From assembly GCF_019704555.1 (NCBI RefSeq), contig NZ_AP024745.1:8378501-8442500 (forward strand): a stretch of DNA of 64,000 bases, in the 5' to 3' direction. Made by a program: the position numbers and the translations under genes. Source of the stretch: Actinoplanes sp. L3-i22 (GTDB lineage Bacteria; Actinomycetota; Actinomycetes; Mycobacteriales; Micromonosporaceae). Each line of letters begins with the position of its first letter. The first letter of the stretch is position 1. The notes under the pieces are model-generated. The model saw only the letters and a list, made by a program, of their open reading frames with translations. It searched no databases and was not told the DNA's origin. Of this stretch, positions 53,691-64,000 are shown piece after piece.

Positions 53691-54224
53691 ATGCTGACCG
53701 TGACCGACGAGGACATCGGGACTCTCTTCGACCGCCATGCCCGGGCCGTCTACAACCACGCCTTCCGGCTGACCGGCTCGTGGTCCCTCGCCGAGGAGAT
53801 CGTCCAGGCCACCTTCCTGACCGCCTGGCAGCGCCGGGCCGGCATCCGCCTCGTCGACGGCTCGCCGCTGCCCTGGCTGCTGGTCACCGCCGGCAACCAC
53901 GCCCGCACCGAGCAGCGCACGCTGGCCCGCTGGCGCCGCCGGCTGCTGCACTCCCCGGTCGCGGACGTCGAGGCCGATCCGGCGGACGACGTGGCCGGGC
54001 GCCTCGACGACGAGCGCCGGATGCGGGACCTGCTCGACGCGATGCGGAAACTCCCGCGCGCCGAGCGCGAGGCGGTCGCCCTCTGCCTGTGGTCCGGCGT
54101 CGGCTATCCCGAGGCCGCGGCCGTCCTCGGCGTCTCCGAGACCGCCGTGCGCAGCCGGGTCAGCCGGGCGCGCTCCCGATTGAGCCGGCTGCTCGCCACC
54201 GCCGTACCGGAAGGAATTCGATGA
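53691..54224 (+). CDS. ECF-type RNA polymerase sigma factor
   Basis: A 177-aa sigma-70 of the extracytoplasmic-function class. Region 2 is IGTLFDRHARAVYNHAFRLTGSWSLAEEIVQATFLTAWQRRAGIR, then a short linker and region 4 (LPRAEREAVALCLWSGVGYPEAAAVLGVSETAVRSRVSRARSRLSRLL). ATG 53691 or the GTG two codons upstream is the start; no strong ribosome site is visible. Its stop overlaps the next gene's ATG, so the downstream membrane protein is the likely anti-sigma or partner. It is divergent from the cellulase. Confidence 0.88.
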   Translation: MLTVTDEDIGTLFDRHARAVYNHAFRLTGSWSLAEEIVQATFLTAWQRRAGIRLVDGSPLPWLLVTAGNHARTEQRTLARWRRRLLHSPVADVEADPADDVAGRLDDERRMRDLLDAMRKLPRAEREAVALCLWSGVGYPEAAAVLGVSETAVRSRVSRARSRLSRLLATAVPEGIR

Positions 54225-55072
54225 TCGCCAACCTTGAGCCGCCGGCGGAGCGTGACCTGCCGCCCGCTCGCGCCGCGCGAATGCGCGCCACGCTCCTGAG
54301 CGCCGCAAAACCGAAGACCCGGCGCTGGGTGCGCCTCGCGGTGGCGGCCTCGCTCACGGCCGCGGTCGCTGTCGCGATTGCCGGGGTACGGCCGCAGCGG
54401 CTGCCCACCACGCTCGCGCTCGGCCCGGACCAGCTCTCGTCAACCCTGGAAGCCGTCGTCGACCACTGCCTCGGGCAGCGCTACGACCTGGCCGAGCGGA
54501 CAGCCGTGGCCGACATCCCGGTGGTCACCGCACGGGACGTCGCGGTCGCCGCCGAGTCGCGGGGCCAGGCGATCGCCCTCTTCGTCACCGACCAGGGCTT
54601 CTTCGCCTGCACCCTGGACCAGATCGTCCGCCCGATCATCGGCGTGCGGATCCAGGCCGGGGGCGGCCTCACCGGCGGCGGGTGGAACGGCGGGCGCGAC
54701 TGGCTGCCCGGCCCGGTGCAGGTCCTGATGAGCGGCGCCGCGGTCCCGGAGACGGGCCCGGCCGAGATGAGCCTGGTCGGGCGGGTCAGCTCCCGGGTCG
54801 CCCGGCTGGTCGCCGAGGACGGCACGCACACCGTCGAGGCGCGGCTCGCGAACGGCATGTTCGGCCTGCTCGCGGGCACCGACGAGGTGGCCTACGCGGG
54901 GCAGCTGGTCGCCTACGACGCGGGCGGCGCGGAGATCTCCCGGGAGCCGATGTTCCCGCAGGCCACCGACGACCGCTGCTGGACCGGCCCGGACGGCGCG
55001 ATCCTCTACCCGGATCCGAGCTACCCCGGACCGGCCGGGAGGTGCCTCCCGGCCGAGCCCTGGGGGCACTGA
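54221..55072 (+). CDS. single-pass membrane protein coupled to the ECF sigma factor (possible anti-sigma partner)
   Basis: A 283-aa protein. A short cytosolic N-terminus (about 1-38, basic) is followed by one membrane helix at about 40-56 (RLAVAASLTAAVAVAIAGV) and a 225-residue outer domain that is beta-rich with three Cys (VVDHCLGQRY; FFACTLDQ; DDRCWTGP). It overlaps the sigma gene by ATGA with GGAAGGA upstream. The layout is that of an ECF regulator, but no zinc anti-sigma (HxxxCxxC) motif is present and the N-terminal part is too short for a usual anti-sigma domain. The role is inferred from position only. Confidence 0.7.
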   Translation: MIANLEPPAERDLPPARAARMRATLLSAAKPKTRRWVRLAVAASLTAAVAVAIAGVRPQRLPTTLALGPDQLSSTLEAVVDHCLGQRYDLAERTAVADIPVVTARDVAVAAESRGQAIALFVTDQGFFACTLDQIVRPIIGVRIQAGGGLTGGGWNGGRDWLPGPVQVLMSGAAVPETGPAEMSLVGRVSSRVARLVAEDGTHTVEARLANGMFGLLAGTDEVAYAGQLVAYDAGGAEISREPMFPQATDDRCWTGPDGAILYPDPSYPGPAGRCLPAEPWGH

Positions 55073-55077
55073 CCGCC

Positions 55078-56601
55078 CTACGGCGTCAGGTGGACGCCGC
55101 CGCCACCGCGCTTGGCCTCGTACATCGAGGCGTCGGCGTGCTGCATCAGGACCCCGAAGTCGATCGCGTGCCGCGGGAACAGTGACACCCCGATGCTCGC
55201 GCCGATCTGCACCGAGCGGCCGTCGATCTGGAACGGCTCGCGCAGCCGCTCGCAGATCCGCTCGCCGACCCGGACCGCCCCGGCCTCGTCCGGGTTCGCG
55301 GTGACCAGCACCGAGAACTCGTCGCCACCGAGCCGGGCGGCCAGGTCCGGCTTGCGGATCAGGCCGTCCAGGCGCTTCGCCACCAACTGCAGCAGCACGT
55401 CGCCGGCGTGGTGCCCGATCGTGTCGTTGACCTGCTTGAACCCGTTCAGGTCGAGCAGCAGCAGGCCCAGCCGGGTGCCGGTGGCCATGGCGATCTCGAC
55501 CGCCTGCTCACCCCGGTCCAGCAGCGCCTTGCGGTTCGGCAGGCCGGTCAGCGAGTCGTGGAACGCCTGCCGGGTCAGCTCCTGCATGTGCTGCCGGTTC
55601 GCCTCCCGCATCCGGGCGCTGTCCATGATCAGCGCGCCCTCGGCGGCCAGCTGCTGGGCCAGGATCCGGTCCCGCGCGGTCCACTCCCGGGCGCCCGACG
55701 AGTCCCCGCACATCACCATGCCGACCGGTCCGAAACCGGTCATCAACGGCATCGCGATGAACGAGCCCAGCTCCAGCGTCTGCGCCATCCCACCGGGCCG
55801 GGTCTTGGCCGTCGCGGTGTTCCCGACCAGCACCGGCTCGCCCGACTCGACCGTGCTGCGCCACACCGGCGACTCGATCGCGGACTTGCCGACCAGGTTC
55901 TCCCGCAGCGTGCCGAGCCGTTCGTCGGGGCAGCCGACGCCGTAGACGTACCGGATCCGGCCGTCGTTGTCGATCAGGTGCAGGGCGGCGTGCTCGGTGC
56001 GGAACGCCGTGGCGCACGAGTGGGTCAGCAGCTCGGCCGCCTCCTCCACGCTGCCCGCGGTCATCCCCTTCTCGAACAGCTCCTGGATCGTCGAGCTGGT
56101 GTGCGCCACGAACTGCCGGGCCTTCTCCGCGAACAGCCCCTGCAGGGTGGTGGCGAAGTGCAGCGCGACCGTCGAGATGGTGTCCTGGCGCAGCTCCGCC
56201 AGCAGGTCCCCGGTCAGCAGCAGCACGCCGACGGTCTGGCCGCCGATCCGCAGGCGGATCGCCATCTGCTGGCCGCTGACCACCGGCGGTCCACCGGCCG
56301 CGGCCCGGAAGACCTTGCCGGCGACCAGTTGGTCCCGCCGGCCCGGCTCACCGAACTGGGCGGTCGCCCCCATCAGCCCGCTCTCCGAGTCCAGCTCGAA
56401 GACGGTCGCCGCGGTCAGCCCGGCGAGCTCCCGCAGGTGCGGAGTCATCAGGTCGAGCACGTGCTGCACCGAAGGGGTGTCCTTGGTCATGAAGCCGACC
56501 AGCTCGGCCAACAGCAGAACCTGCCGGTCAGGTTCCGCGCCAGTAACGCCGGCGGCCTCCACCAGAGGTCCGGCTGTGTGCAATCCGCTGCCCACGCTCA
56601 T
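55078..56601 (-). CDS. GAF-GAF-GGDEF diguanylate cyclase
   Basis: A 507-aa soluble c-di-GMP synthase. There are two GAF-like modules (about 25-155 and 165-320: AALHLIDNDGRIRYVYGVG; GSFIAMPLMTGFGPVGMVMCGD), a helical linker, and a GGDEF domain (about 335-505) with DSLTGLPNRKALLDR, LLLLDLNGFKQVNDTIGHHAGDVLL and ARLGGDEFSVLV intact. There is an RxxD-type region before the active loop (RKPDLAARLGGDEF), so product inhibition is possible. ATG at 56601. It is convergent with the gene at 54221, 5 nt apart. Confidence 0.9.
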   Translation of the reverse strand: MSVGSGLHTAGPLVEAAGVTGAEPDRQVLLLAELVGFMTKDTPSVQHVLDLMTPHLRELAGLTAATVFELDSESGLMGATAQFGEPGRRDQLVAGKVFRAAAGGPPVVSGQQMAIRLRIGGQTVGVLLLTGDLLAELRQDTISTVALHFATTLQGLFAEKARQFVAHTSSTIQELFEKGMTAGSVEEAAELLTHSCATAFRTEHAALHLIDNDGRIRYVYGVGCPDERLGTLRENLVGKSAIESPVWRSTVESGEPVLVGNTATAKTRPGGMAQTLELGSFIAMPLMTGFGPVGMVMCGDSSGAREWTARDRILAQQLAAEGALIMDSARMREANRQHMQELTRQAFHDSLTGLPNRKALLDRGEQAVEIAMATGTRLGLLLLDLNGFKQVNDTIGHHAGDVLLQLVAKRLDGLIRKPDLAARLGGDEFSVLVTANPDEAGAVRVGERICERLREPFQIDGRSVQIGASIGVSLFPRHAIDFGVLMQHADASMYEAKRGGGGVHLTP

Positions 56602-56771
56602 GGCCCTATGGTCGGCGTCAACCGGGCGGGGTTGAGCCGGGATGGCCGTGTGCGTGGTCGCAGTTCGGGAGCGACGCGGTTCCCGGATGGCTGAAAACGC
56701 CGTATGTCCTGGTCATCGACATGCTGGGCGGTTACCGTCAGGACACCTCGTCAGGGTGACCGGAGGGGACT

Positions 56772-57278
56772 GTGAACGCGTACCGGAAACTGGTGGCCGT
56801 CGCGGCGGTCACCCTCTTCCTCTCGGCCGCCGCGGCCGCCGCCGTGCTGTCCCGCGTCGACCGGACGGCGCCGGCCTACGTCCCGGTCGCCCTGCCACGC
56901 ACCGGCTTCGGCGCGCGGCCGGAGCCCTGGCCCAGCGCGTCCGGCCCGGCCGCCGAGCTGGAGTTCACCCACCGGGACGACCTGGCCACGCTCGACCTGA
57001 CCGGGCAGTACGCGGCCGAGCTCGCCGCTGCCGCCGGCGACCACACCGACCCGGCCTCGATCCTCGCCGAGCACCAGCGGCTGCGCCGGGCGCTGGCCAG
57101 CGACGAGCACCCGGTCGTCCTCCTCCGGACCACCGACCTGCGGCATCCGGCGAGCGACCCCGGGACGTGGCTGACGGTCGCCCTCGGCGACTTCCCCAGC
57201 TCGGCCGCCGTGACCGCCTGGTGCCACTCGGTCCCCACCGCCCACTGCCTCCCCCGCCGCCTCGACCCACCCCGCTGA
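56772..57278 (+). CDS. exported hypothetical protein
   Basis: A 168-aa protein with an N-terminal hydrophobic helix (LVAVAAVTLFLSAAAAAAVLS) that acts as signal or anchor. An extracytoplasmic part of about 140 residues follows, with two Cys near the C-terminus (AWCHSVPTAHCLP), probably a disulfide. GTG start with GGAGGGG at 3-4 nt. No domain recognised. It is followed by the C-rich spacer. Confidence 0.65.
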   Translation: MNAYRKLVAVAAVTLFLSAAAAAAVLSRVDRTAPAYVPVALPRTGFGARPEPWPSASGPAAELEFTHRDDLATLDLTGQYAAELAAAAGDHTDPASILAEHQRLRRALASDEHPVVLLRTTDLRHPASDPGTWLTVALGDFPSSAAVTAWCHSVPTAHCLPRRLDPPR

Positions 57279-57284
57279 CCCACC

Positions 57285-57655
57285 CCGCCGCACGCTCCCC
57301 TCCCCCGCCGCACCGCGCCCCGTCGCACCGCACCCCGCGCCCCGTCGCACCCGCGCGGCACCGCACCCCGCGCCCCACTGCCGCGCCTCGCCGCACTGCC
57401 GCGCCCCGCACCACCCCGCGCCGCGCCGCGCACCGCCGCCCCGCACCGCCCCGCACCACCCCGCACCACCCCGCGCCGCGCACCGCCGCCCCGCCACGCG
57501 CCGCGCACCGCCGCCCGCGCCAGCTCCGCACCACGCCGCGCCCCGACCCGGCCCGCGCGGCCCCGGGCCCCGCCGCGCCCGCCCCGCCACACGCCGGCCC
57601 GCGCCACCACGCCGCCGCACCGCGCCGCCACGGCCCGGCCCGCGGCGGCGCGGCA
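57285..57655. repeat. strand-asymmetric C-rich low-complexity region
   Basis: About 370 bp consisting almost wholly of C-rich degenerate units (CCGCACC, CCCCGCGCC, GCCGCGC) on the plus strand, with G confined to CG steps and little A/T. No single period holds across it, but short words such as CGCACCGC and CACCCCGCG recur many times. It separates the exported protein from the HAD gene. Open frames here are artefacts of the composition. Confidence 0.7.
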
Positions 57656-57708
57656 CACTGTGTTCCGCGTCGCGTCGGGCCGGCCCGCTCATCCGGGATA
57701 CTGCGTCG

Positions 57709-58374
57709 ATGACGATCGAGGCGCTGATCTTCGACTTCGACGGCCTGCTGATGGACACCGAGAGCACGCTGCTGGACAGCTGGCGCTGGGAGTGGCGGCA
57801 GCACGGCCTGGAGCTCGACGAGGCCGGGTTCTTCGCGGAGCACGGCGGGGACGTCAGCGAGCTGCGCTACACCGTGCTGGCCGCCGCCGTCGGGCCGGAC
57901 TTCGATCGGGCGGCCAGCCACGCCCGCCGCCGCGCCTACCGCGAGCGGGTGCACGCCGGCCTGGCCCTGAACCCCGGCATCGCCGCCTGGCTCGACGAGG
58001 CCGGACGCCTCGGCCTGCGGCTCGCGGTGGCCAGCAGCTCCCCGGCCTGGTGGGTGCGGGGCGAGCTGGCCCGGACCGGTGACCTGGCCCGCTTCGAGGT
58101 CCTGGCCTACGGCGACGAGGTCGCCGCGCACAAGCCGGACCCGGCGGTCTACCACCTGGCACTGGCCCGCCTCGACCTGAAGTCGGAGCAGGCGGTCGCC
58201 TTCGAGGACAGCCCGCACGGCGTCACCGCCGCCCAGTCCGCCGGCCTGCGCTGCGTCGCGATCCCGAACCCGTTCACCCCGGCGACCCGGTACACCCACG
58301 CGGACGTCGTGCTGCCGAGCGCCACCACGACAACCCTCAGCGAGGCCCTGACCCGCGCAACCCACGACTTCTAG
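57709..58374 (+). CDS. HAD-superfamily hydrolase (beta-phosphoglucomutase-like subfamily)
   Basis: A 221-aa enzyme with motif I FDFDGLLMDTES (nucleophile and acid Asp), motif II VASSSP, motif III Lys in AAHKPDPAVY and motif IV FEDSPHGVTAA. The cap is the helical C1 type of subfamily IA, so it is a phosphatase or mutase acting on a small sugar phosphate or similar. The substrate cannot be read. ATG start immediately after the C-rich spacer. The 3' end lies inside a series of short repeats. Confidence 0.88.
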   Translation: MTIEALIFDFDGLLMDTESTLLDSWRWEWRQHGLELDEAGFFAEHGGDVSELRYTVLAAAVGPDFDRAASHARRRAYRERVHAGLALNPGIAAWLDEAGRLGLRLAVASSSPAWWVRGELARTGDLARFEVLAYGDEVAAHKPDPAVYHLALARLDLKSEQAVAFEDSPHGVTAAQSAGLRCVAIPNPFTPATRYTHADVVLPSATTTTLSEALTRATHDF

Positions 58375-58505
58375 CCACCCCCACAACCCACGCGACCCGC
58401 AGCTTCTGGCCACCCGCGCAGCCCGCACAACCCGCGCAGCCCGCGCAGCCCGCGCAGCCCGCGCAGCCCGCAACTTCTAGCCACCCGCGCGACCTTCTAG
58501 CCACC
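58366..58505. repeat. short repeats around the HAD gene stop: TTCTAGCCACCC copies and a 9-bp array
   Basis: TTCT(A/G)GCCACCC occurs four times (about 58369, 58404, 58477 and 58494); the first copy contains the HAD stop codon. Between the second and third is a tandem CAGCCCGCG array (about five to six units, 58418-58470). The repeated words look like slippage or duplication of the gene's 3' end. Confidence 0.7.
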
Positions 58506-58611
58506 CGCCGAGCCAGCCACCTGCCGAGCCGGGGACGCCCGCCGCCTCGCAAACCCCTCAAATCTCGCCTATCCGGAAAATCCCCCACGGCTCAGGACGC
58601 TGGAAGGCGGC

Positions 58612-58770
58612 GGGCCACGAAGACCCACACGACGCGACGGGCCACGAAGACCCACACGACGCGACGGGCCACGAAGACCCACACGACGCGACGGGCCGCG
58701 AAAGCCCACACGACGCGACGGGCCGCGAAAGCCCACACGACGCGACGGGCCGCGAAAGCCCACGCGACAC
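58612..58770. repeat. six tandem 27-bp units in two subtypes
   Basis: Units start at 58612, 58639, 58666, 58693, 58720 and 58747. The first three read GGGCCACGAAGACCC and the last three GGGCCGCGAAAGCCC, each followed by ACACGACGCGAC (last unit varied). On the minus strand each unit can form a small hairpin in which the subtype change alters a U-G pair to C-G. No spacers, so it is not CRISPR. It lies 42 nt upstream of the acyl-CoA dehydrogenase start. Confidence 0.85.
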
Positions 58771-58811
58771 GGGACTCTTAGATTTCCGCGGGACGGGGAA
58801 TGTAGGCCCGC

Positions 58812-59954
58812 ATGCTCGTCGGAGATCTTTACGCGTTTCAGGGACTGCTGTCCGAGGACGAGGCCGCGACCGTGCACCGGGTCCGCGACTTCCTGGCGGC
58901 CGAGGTGACCCCGATCGCCAACGAATACTGGGCCCGGGCCGAGTTCCCGACCCACCTGATCAAGCAGTTCGCCGGCCTCGGCCTGGCCGGCCAGGAACGC
59001 TCGTCGCTGCTCAACGGCTGGCTGGCGCTCGAGATGGCGCACGCGGACGCCTCGATGGCGACGTTCTACGGCGTCCACGCCGGGCTCGCGATGGGCAGCA
59101 TCCAGTCCTGCGGCTCGCCGGAGCAGCGCGAACGCTGGCTGCCCGGGATGACCGCGTTCGATCAGGTCGGCGCGTTCGCGCTGACCGAGCCGACCGGTGG
59201 CTCGGACGTGGCCGCCGGGCTGCGCACCACGGCCCGCCGGGACGGTGACACCTGGGTGCTGAACGGGCAGAAGCGCTGGATCGGCAACGCCACCTTCGCC
59301 GACCTGATCGTGGTCTGGGCCCGGGACGTCGAGGACGACCAGGTGAAGGGCTTCGTCGTGCCGGGCGGCACGCCCGGCTTCACGGCCACCAAGATCGAGA
59401 ACAAGATCGCGCTGCGGATCGTGCAGAACGCCGACATCACGCTCACCGACGTGCGCGTGCCCGAGGCGGACCGGCTGCAGAACGCGAACTCGTTCAAGGA
59501 CACCGCCAAGATCCTGCGCCAGACCCGCAGCGGGGTGGCCTGGGAGGCGGTCGGGGTGATGCTCGCGGCCTACGGGATCGCCCTGAAGTACGCCGGCGAG
59601 CGCGAGCAGTTCGGCCGACCGATCGCGAAGTTCCAGCTGGTCCAGGACCTGCTCGTACGGATGCTCGGGAACGTCACCGGCTCGCTCGGGATGTGCGTGC
59701 GGCTGGCCCAGTTGCAGGACGCCGGGCAGTACCGGGACGAGCACTCGGCGCTGGCCAAGGCGTACTGCACGACCCGGATGCGCGAGGTCGTCGGCTGGGC
59801 CCGGGAGCTGCTCGCCGGCAACGGCATCGTGCTGGACTACGACATCGGTCGCTTCGTGGCCGACGCCGAGGCCCTCTACTCCTACGAGGGAACCCGGGAG
59901 ATCAACACGCTGATCGTCGGACGCGCGATCACCGGCCACGGCGCCTTCGTGTAG
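58812..59954 (+). CDS. acyl-CoA dehydrogenase, glutaryl-CoA dehydrogenase-like
   Basis: A 380-aa FAD enzyme. Signatures are GAFALTEPTGGSDVAAGLRTTARRDGDTWVLNGQKRWIGNA (FAD/substrate) and YAGEREQFGRPIAKFQLVQDLL. The C-terminal catalytic region YSYEGTREINTLIVGRAITG places the base Glu as in glutaryl-CoA dehydrogenase, which oxidises and decarboxylates glutaryl-CoA in lysine/tryptophan breakdown. The close match of this last block supports that subfamily, but other short-chain substrates remain possible. The ribosome site is weak (GGGGAATG region). The 27-bp array is directly upstream and repeat copy 4 downstream. Confidence 0.88.
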   Translation: MLVGDLYAFQGLLSEDEAATVHRVRDFLAAEVTPIANEYWARAEFPTHLIKQFAGLGLAGQERSSLLNGWLALEMAHADASMATFYGVHAGLAMGSIQSCGSPEQRERWLPGMTAFDQVGAFALTEPTGGSDVAAGLRTTARRDGDTWVLNGQKRWIGNATFADLIVVWARDVEDDQVKGFVVPGGTPGFTATKIENKIALRIVQNADITLTDVRVPEADRLQNANSFKDTAKILRQTRSGVAWEAVGVMLAAYGIALKYAGEREQFGRPIAKFQLVQDLLVRMLGNVTGSLGMCVRLAQLQDAGQYRDEHSALAKAYCTTRMREVVGWARELLAGNGIVLDYDIGRFVADAEALYSYEGTREINTLIVGRAITGHGAFV

Positions 59955-60020
59955 CGGCCGGGGTTTCCGCGGCCACCCGCGGATGAGGAGAGCGGTGAAC
60001 CCGTACACGGGTTTTGTGGG

Positions 60021-60167
60021 TTGACCGCAACCACCCACGGACGTCGCCCTGTAGGGTCTCGCGTTCTGGGCGCCCCACGCCCTGCGAGACCCGGAAGGGT
60101 CCCCGCGGGAGCGACGATCAGTTATCGGCCGCAGCCGAGGCAATAAAGAACTTGAATTTGATCTTTG
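60021..60167 (+). repeat. dispersed intergenic element, copy 4 of 4
   Basis: A plus-strand copy beginning 66 nt past the acyl-CoA dehydrogenase stop and ending 66 nt before glyS. The invariant block is 60090-60119. The outer hairpin is GGGTCTCG/CGAGACCC (fully paired); the inner is shortened to GGGCG/CGCCC. The leading GGTTG-ACCG-CAACC hairpin is intact. The 3' end (CGGCCGCAGCCGAGGCAATA onward) matches copies 2 and 3 and includes a CGGC-CGCA-GCCG hairpin. Confidence 0.85.
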
Positions 60168-60233
60168 TGACGCGTGCCGGACGCGGCGAATGCGATTGCT
60201 CACCCTCCGTCGCCTCCCCCTAGACTTCGGCGC

Positions 60234-63173
<2,940 letters not shown>

Positions 63174-63276
63174 GCTCCCCCGGCCGGCGCGGCGGACCTT
63201 CCCGCCCGCGCCGGCCGGCCCGCTCGCCCCCGCCGACCTGCTCGACCCCGCCGGCCCGCTCGGCGCGGGTGGGCGG

Positions 63277-63948
63277 TCAGGCCGGGCGGAGCGCATGGAG
63301 ACCCGGCCGGCCACGGATGATCCACTCGGCGACGACGATGTTGATGATCCAGCCGGCGGCCATCGCCACCGCGCGCCCGCCCATCCCCGGCGTCACCCCG
63401 GCGACGGCGAACGGCAGGTGCGTGAAGACCTGCGTGCCCGCGCCCTGGGCCAGCGCATACGCCCGGATCATCCAGGCCCGGTGGCTCGCGATCTCCCGCC
63501 GCCGGATCGTCGTCACGGCCAGCACCAGCGACGCGAGCATCCCGCTCCCGACGATCAGGCGGGTGACCTCGACGACCACGCCGTCGACCGGCGGCACGTC
63601 GTAGAAGACCGCCATCCACATCCCGCTGACCGCGACCACCACCCCGGCCGCGACCAGGCCCCGGCCGGCAATCCGGTGCCAGCGGCGATGCCGGTTGCGG
63701 AAGCCGGGGGCGAACTGGAACGCCCCGGCCACGCAGTACAGCACCGCGGCGATGATGTGCGCGACGACCGGCAGCGGCATGGCGAAGAAGCGCGCGTTCT
63801 CCTCGGTGACCGGCGCGCCGGTGGCCAGTTGGCCGAGCCGGATCACCCCGGCGAGCGAGGGCACCAGGCTGAGCGCGATCAGCGCCGCGGGAATCCGCCA
63901 CCCGCCTCGTCCGGACCGTCGCCGCACCAGCCCCGCATTCGTCGTCAT
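63277..63948 (-). CDS. DUF2306 membrane protein
   Basis: A 223-aa integral membrane protein with about six helices. The DUF2306 pattern is visible: HIIAAVLYCVAGAFQFAPGFRNRHRRWHRIAGR, then TIRRREIASHRAWMIRAYALAQGAGTQVFTHLPF. The conserved His and Arg residues (RRWHRIAGR; SHRAWMIR) resemble those of haem- or cofactor-binding membrane families, but no function is known. ATG start. It is convergent with glyS across a GC-rich spacer; the right window edge (63949-64000) holds its upstream region. Confidence 0.82.
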   Translation of the reverse strand: MTTNAGLVRRRSGRGGWRIPAALIALSLVPSLAGVIRLGQLATGAPVTEENARFFAMPLPVVAHIIAAVLYCVAGAFQFAPGFRNRHRRWHRIAGRGLVAAGVVVAVSGMWMAVFYDVPPVDGVVVEVTRLIVGSGMLASLVLAVTTIRRREIASHRAWMIRAYALAQGAGTQVFTHLPFAVAGVTPGMGGRAVAMAAGWIINIVVAEWIIRGRPGLHALRPA

Positions 63949-64000
63949 GCGTCGATGGTGCCGCCGGAAAAAGGCTCCGACACCGGTCCAAAGAACGGTC

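Noticed and set aside
58612..58770. CRISPR array
   Set aside because: The 27-bp units are contiguous with no spacers, and no cas gene is present.
59955..60233. T-box leader of glyS
   Set aside because: The structured sequence before glyS is copy 4 of the dispersed repeat, which elsewhere follows unrelated genes; no T-box motif or specifier loop was found.

Overview
The window is about 72% GC, with strong G/C bias at third codon positions. Its gene content is that of an actinomycete: a complete GlgE alpha-glucan operon, polyphosphate glucokinase, a SigB/SigF-type sigma factor, PP2C phosphatases with a membrane Ser/Thr kinase, a family 6 cellulase under a CebR-type operator, and an F420/FMN PPOX protein. 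I infer Micromonosporaceae, most likely Actinoplanes-like. No rRNA or tRNA gene was recognised, so this rests on gene content alone.

Layout. 1-545: a cobalamin riboswitch reading leftward out of the window, then the first copy of a dispersed repeat. 0.7-9.8 kb: citrate synthase, divergent from a tandem Usp protein with a DosR-like box between them; a membrane GGDEF-EAL protein; exonuclease III; a PAS/GAF-SpoIIE phosphatase followed at once by a stand-alone B12-binding protein with the residue pattern of CarH photoreceptors. 9.9-22.7 kb: small and secreted proteins, HrpA helicase, an LCP ligase, a receiver protein and a CHASE-PAS histidine kinase, a cell-wall glucosaminidase, and a PAP2 phosphatase coupled to a stress protein. 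23-26 kb: the sigma factor, ppgK and a PPOX protein. 26.7-33.9 kb: glgE-treS-mak-glgB. 34-41 kb: accessory genes, a MazEF-like pair, PP2C, Tex and a Ser/Thr kinase. 41.2-42.8 kb: a degenerate TnpB-related gene. 43-47.3 kb: PspC, a redoxin lipoprotein, a NuoF-like flavo-iron-sulfur protein and a ferric-reductase-like membrane protein with a nonapeptide repeat tail. 47.7-57.3 kb: secreted proteins, PP2C, MarR with its operator, the GH6 cellulase with its CebR operator, an ECF sigma pair and a GAF-GGDEF cyclase. 57.3-64 kb: tandem-repeat-rich spacers, a HAD hydrolase, an acyl-CoA dehydrogenase, a fused alpha-beta glycyl-tRNA synthetase and a DUF2306 membrane protein.

Most novel signals. (1) A family of about 145-bp intergenic elements in four copies, sharing an invariant 30-bp block and a conserved nested hairpin. 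Three copies lie 6-66 nt after, and on the same strand as, a protein gene; in two copies the stem keeps pairing only if transcribed in that orientation. This looks like a 3'-UTR or small RNA family or a MITE-like repeat. (2) A candidate B12/light sensor beside a SpoIIE phosphatase. (3) A TnpB-related protein lacking the zinc finger and the usual third RuvC acid, with a strong hairpin at its 3' end. (4) A fused bacterial-type GlyRS in an actinomycete. (5) Tandem operator and repeat arrays upstream of pspC and around the HAD gene.

All assignments come from reading the sequence; no database search was run. High GC gives many long antisense open frames, which were left out.
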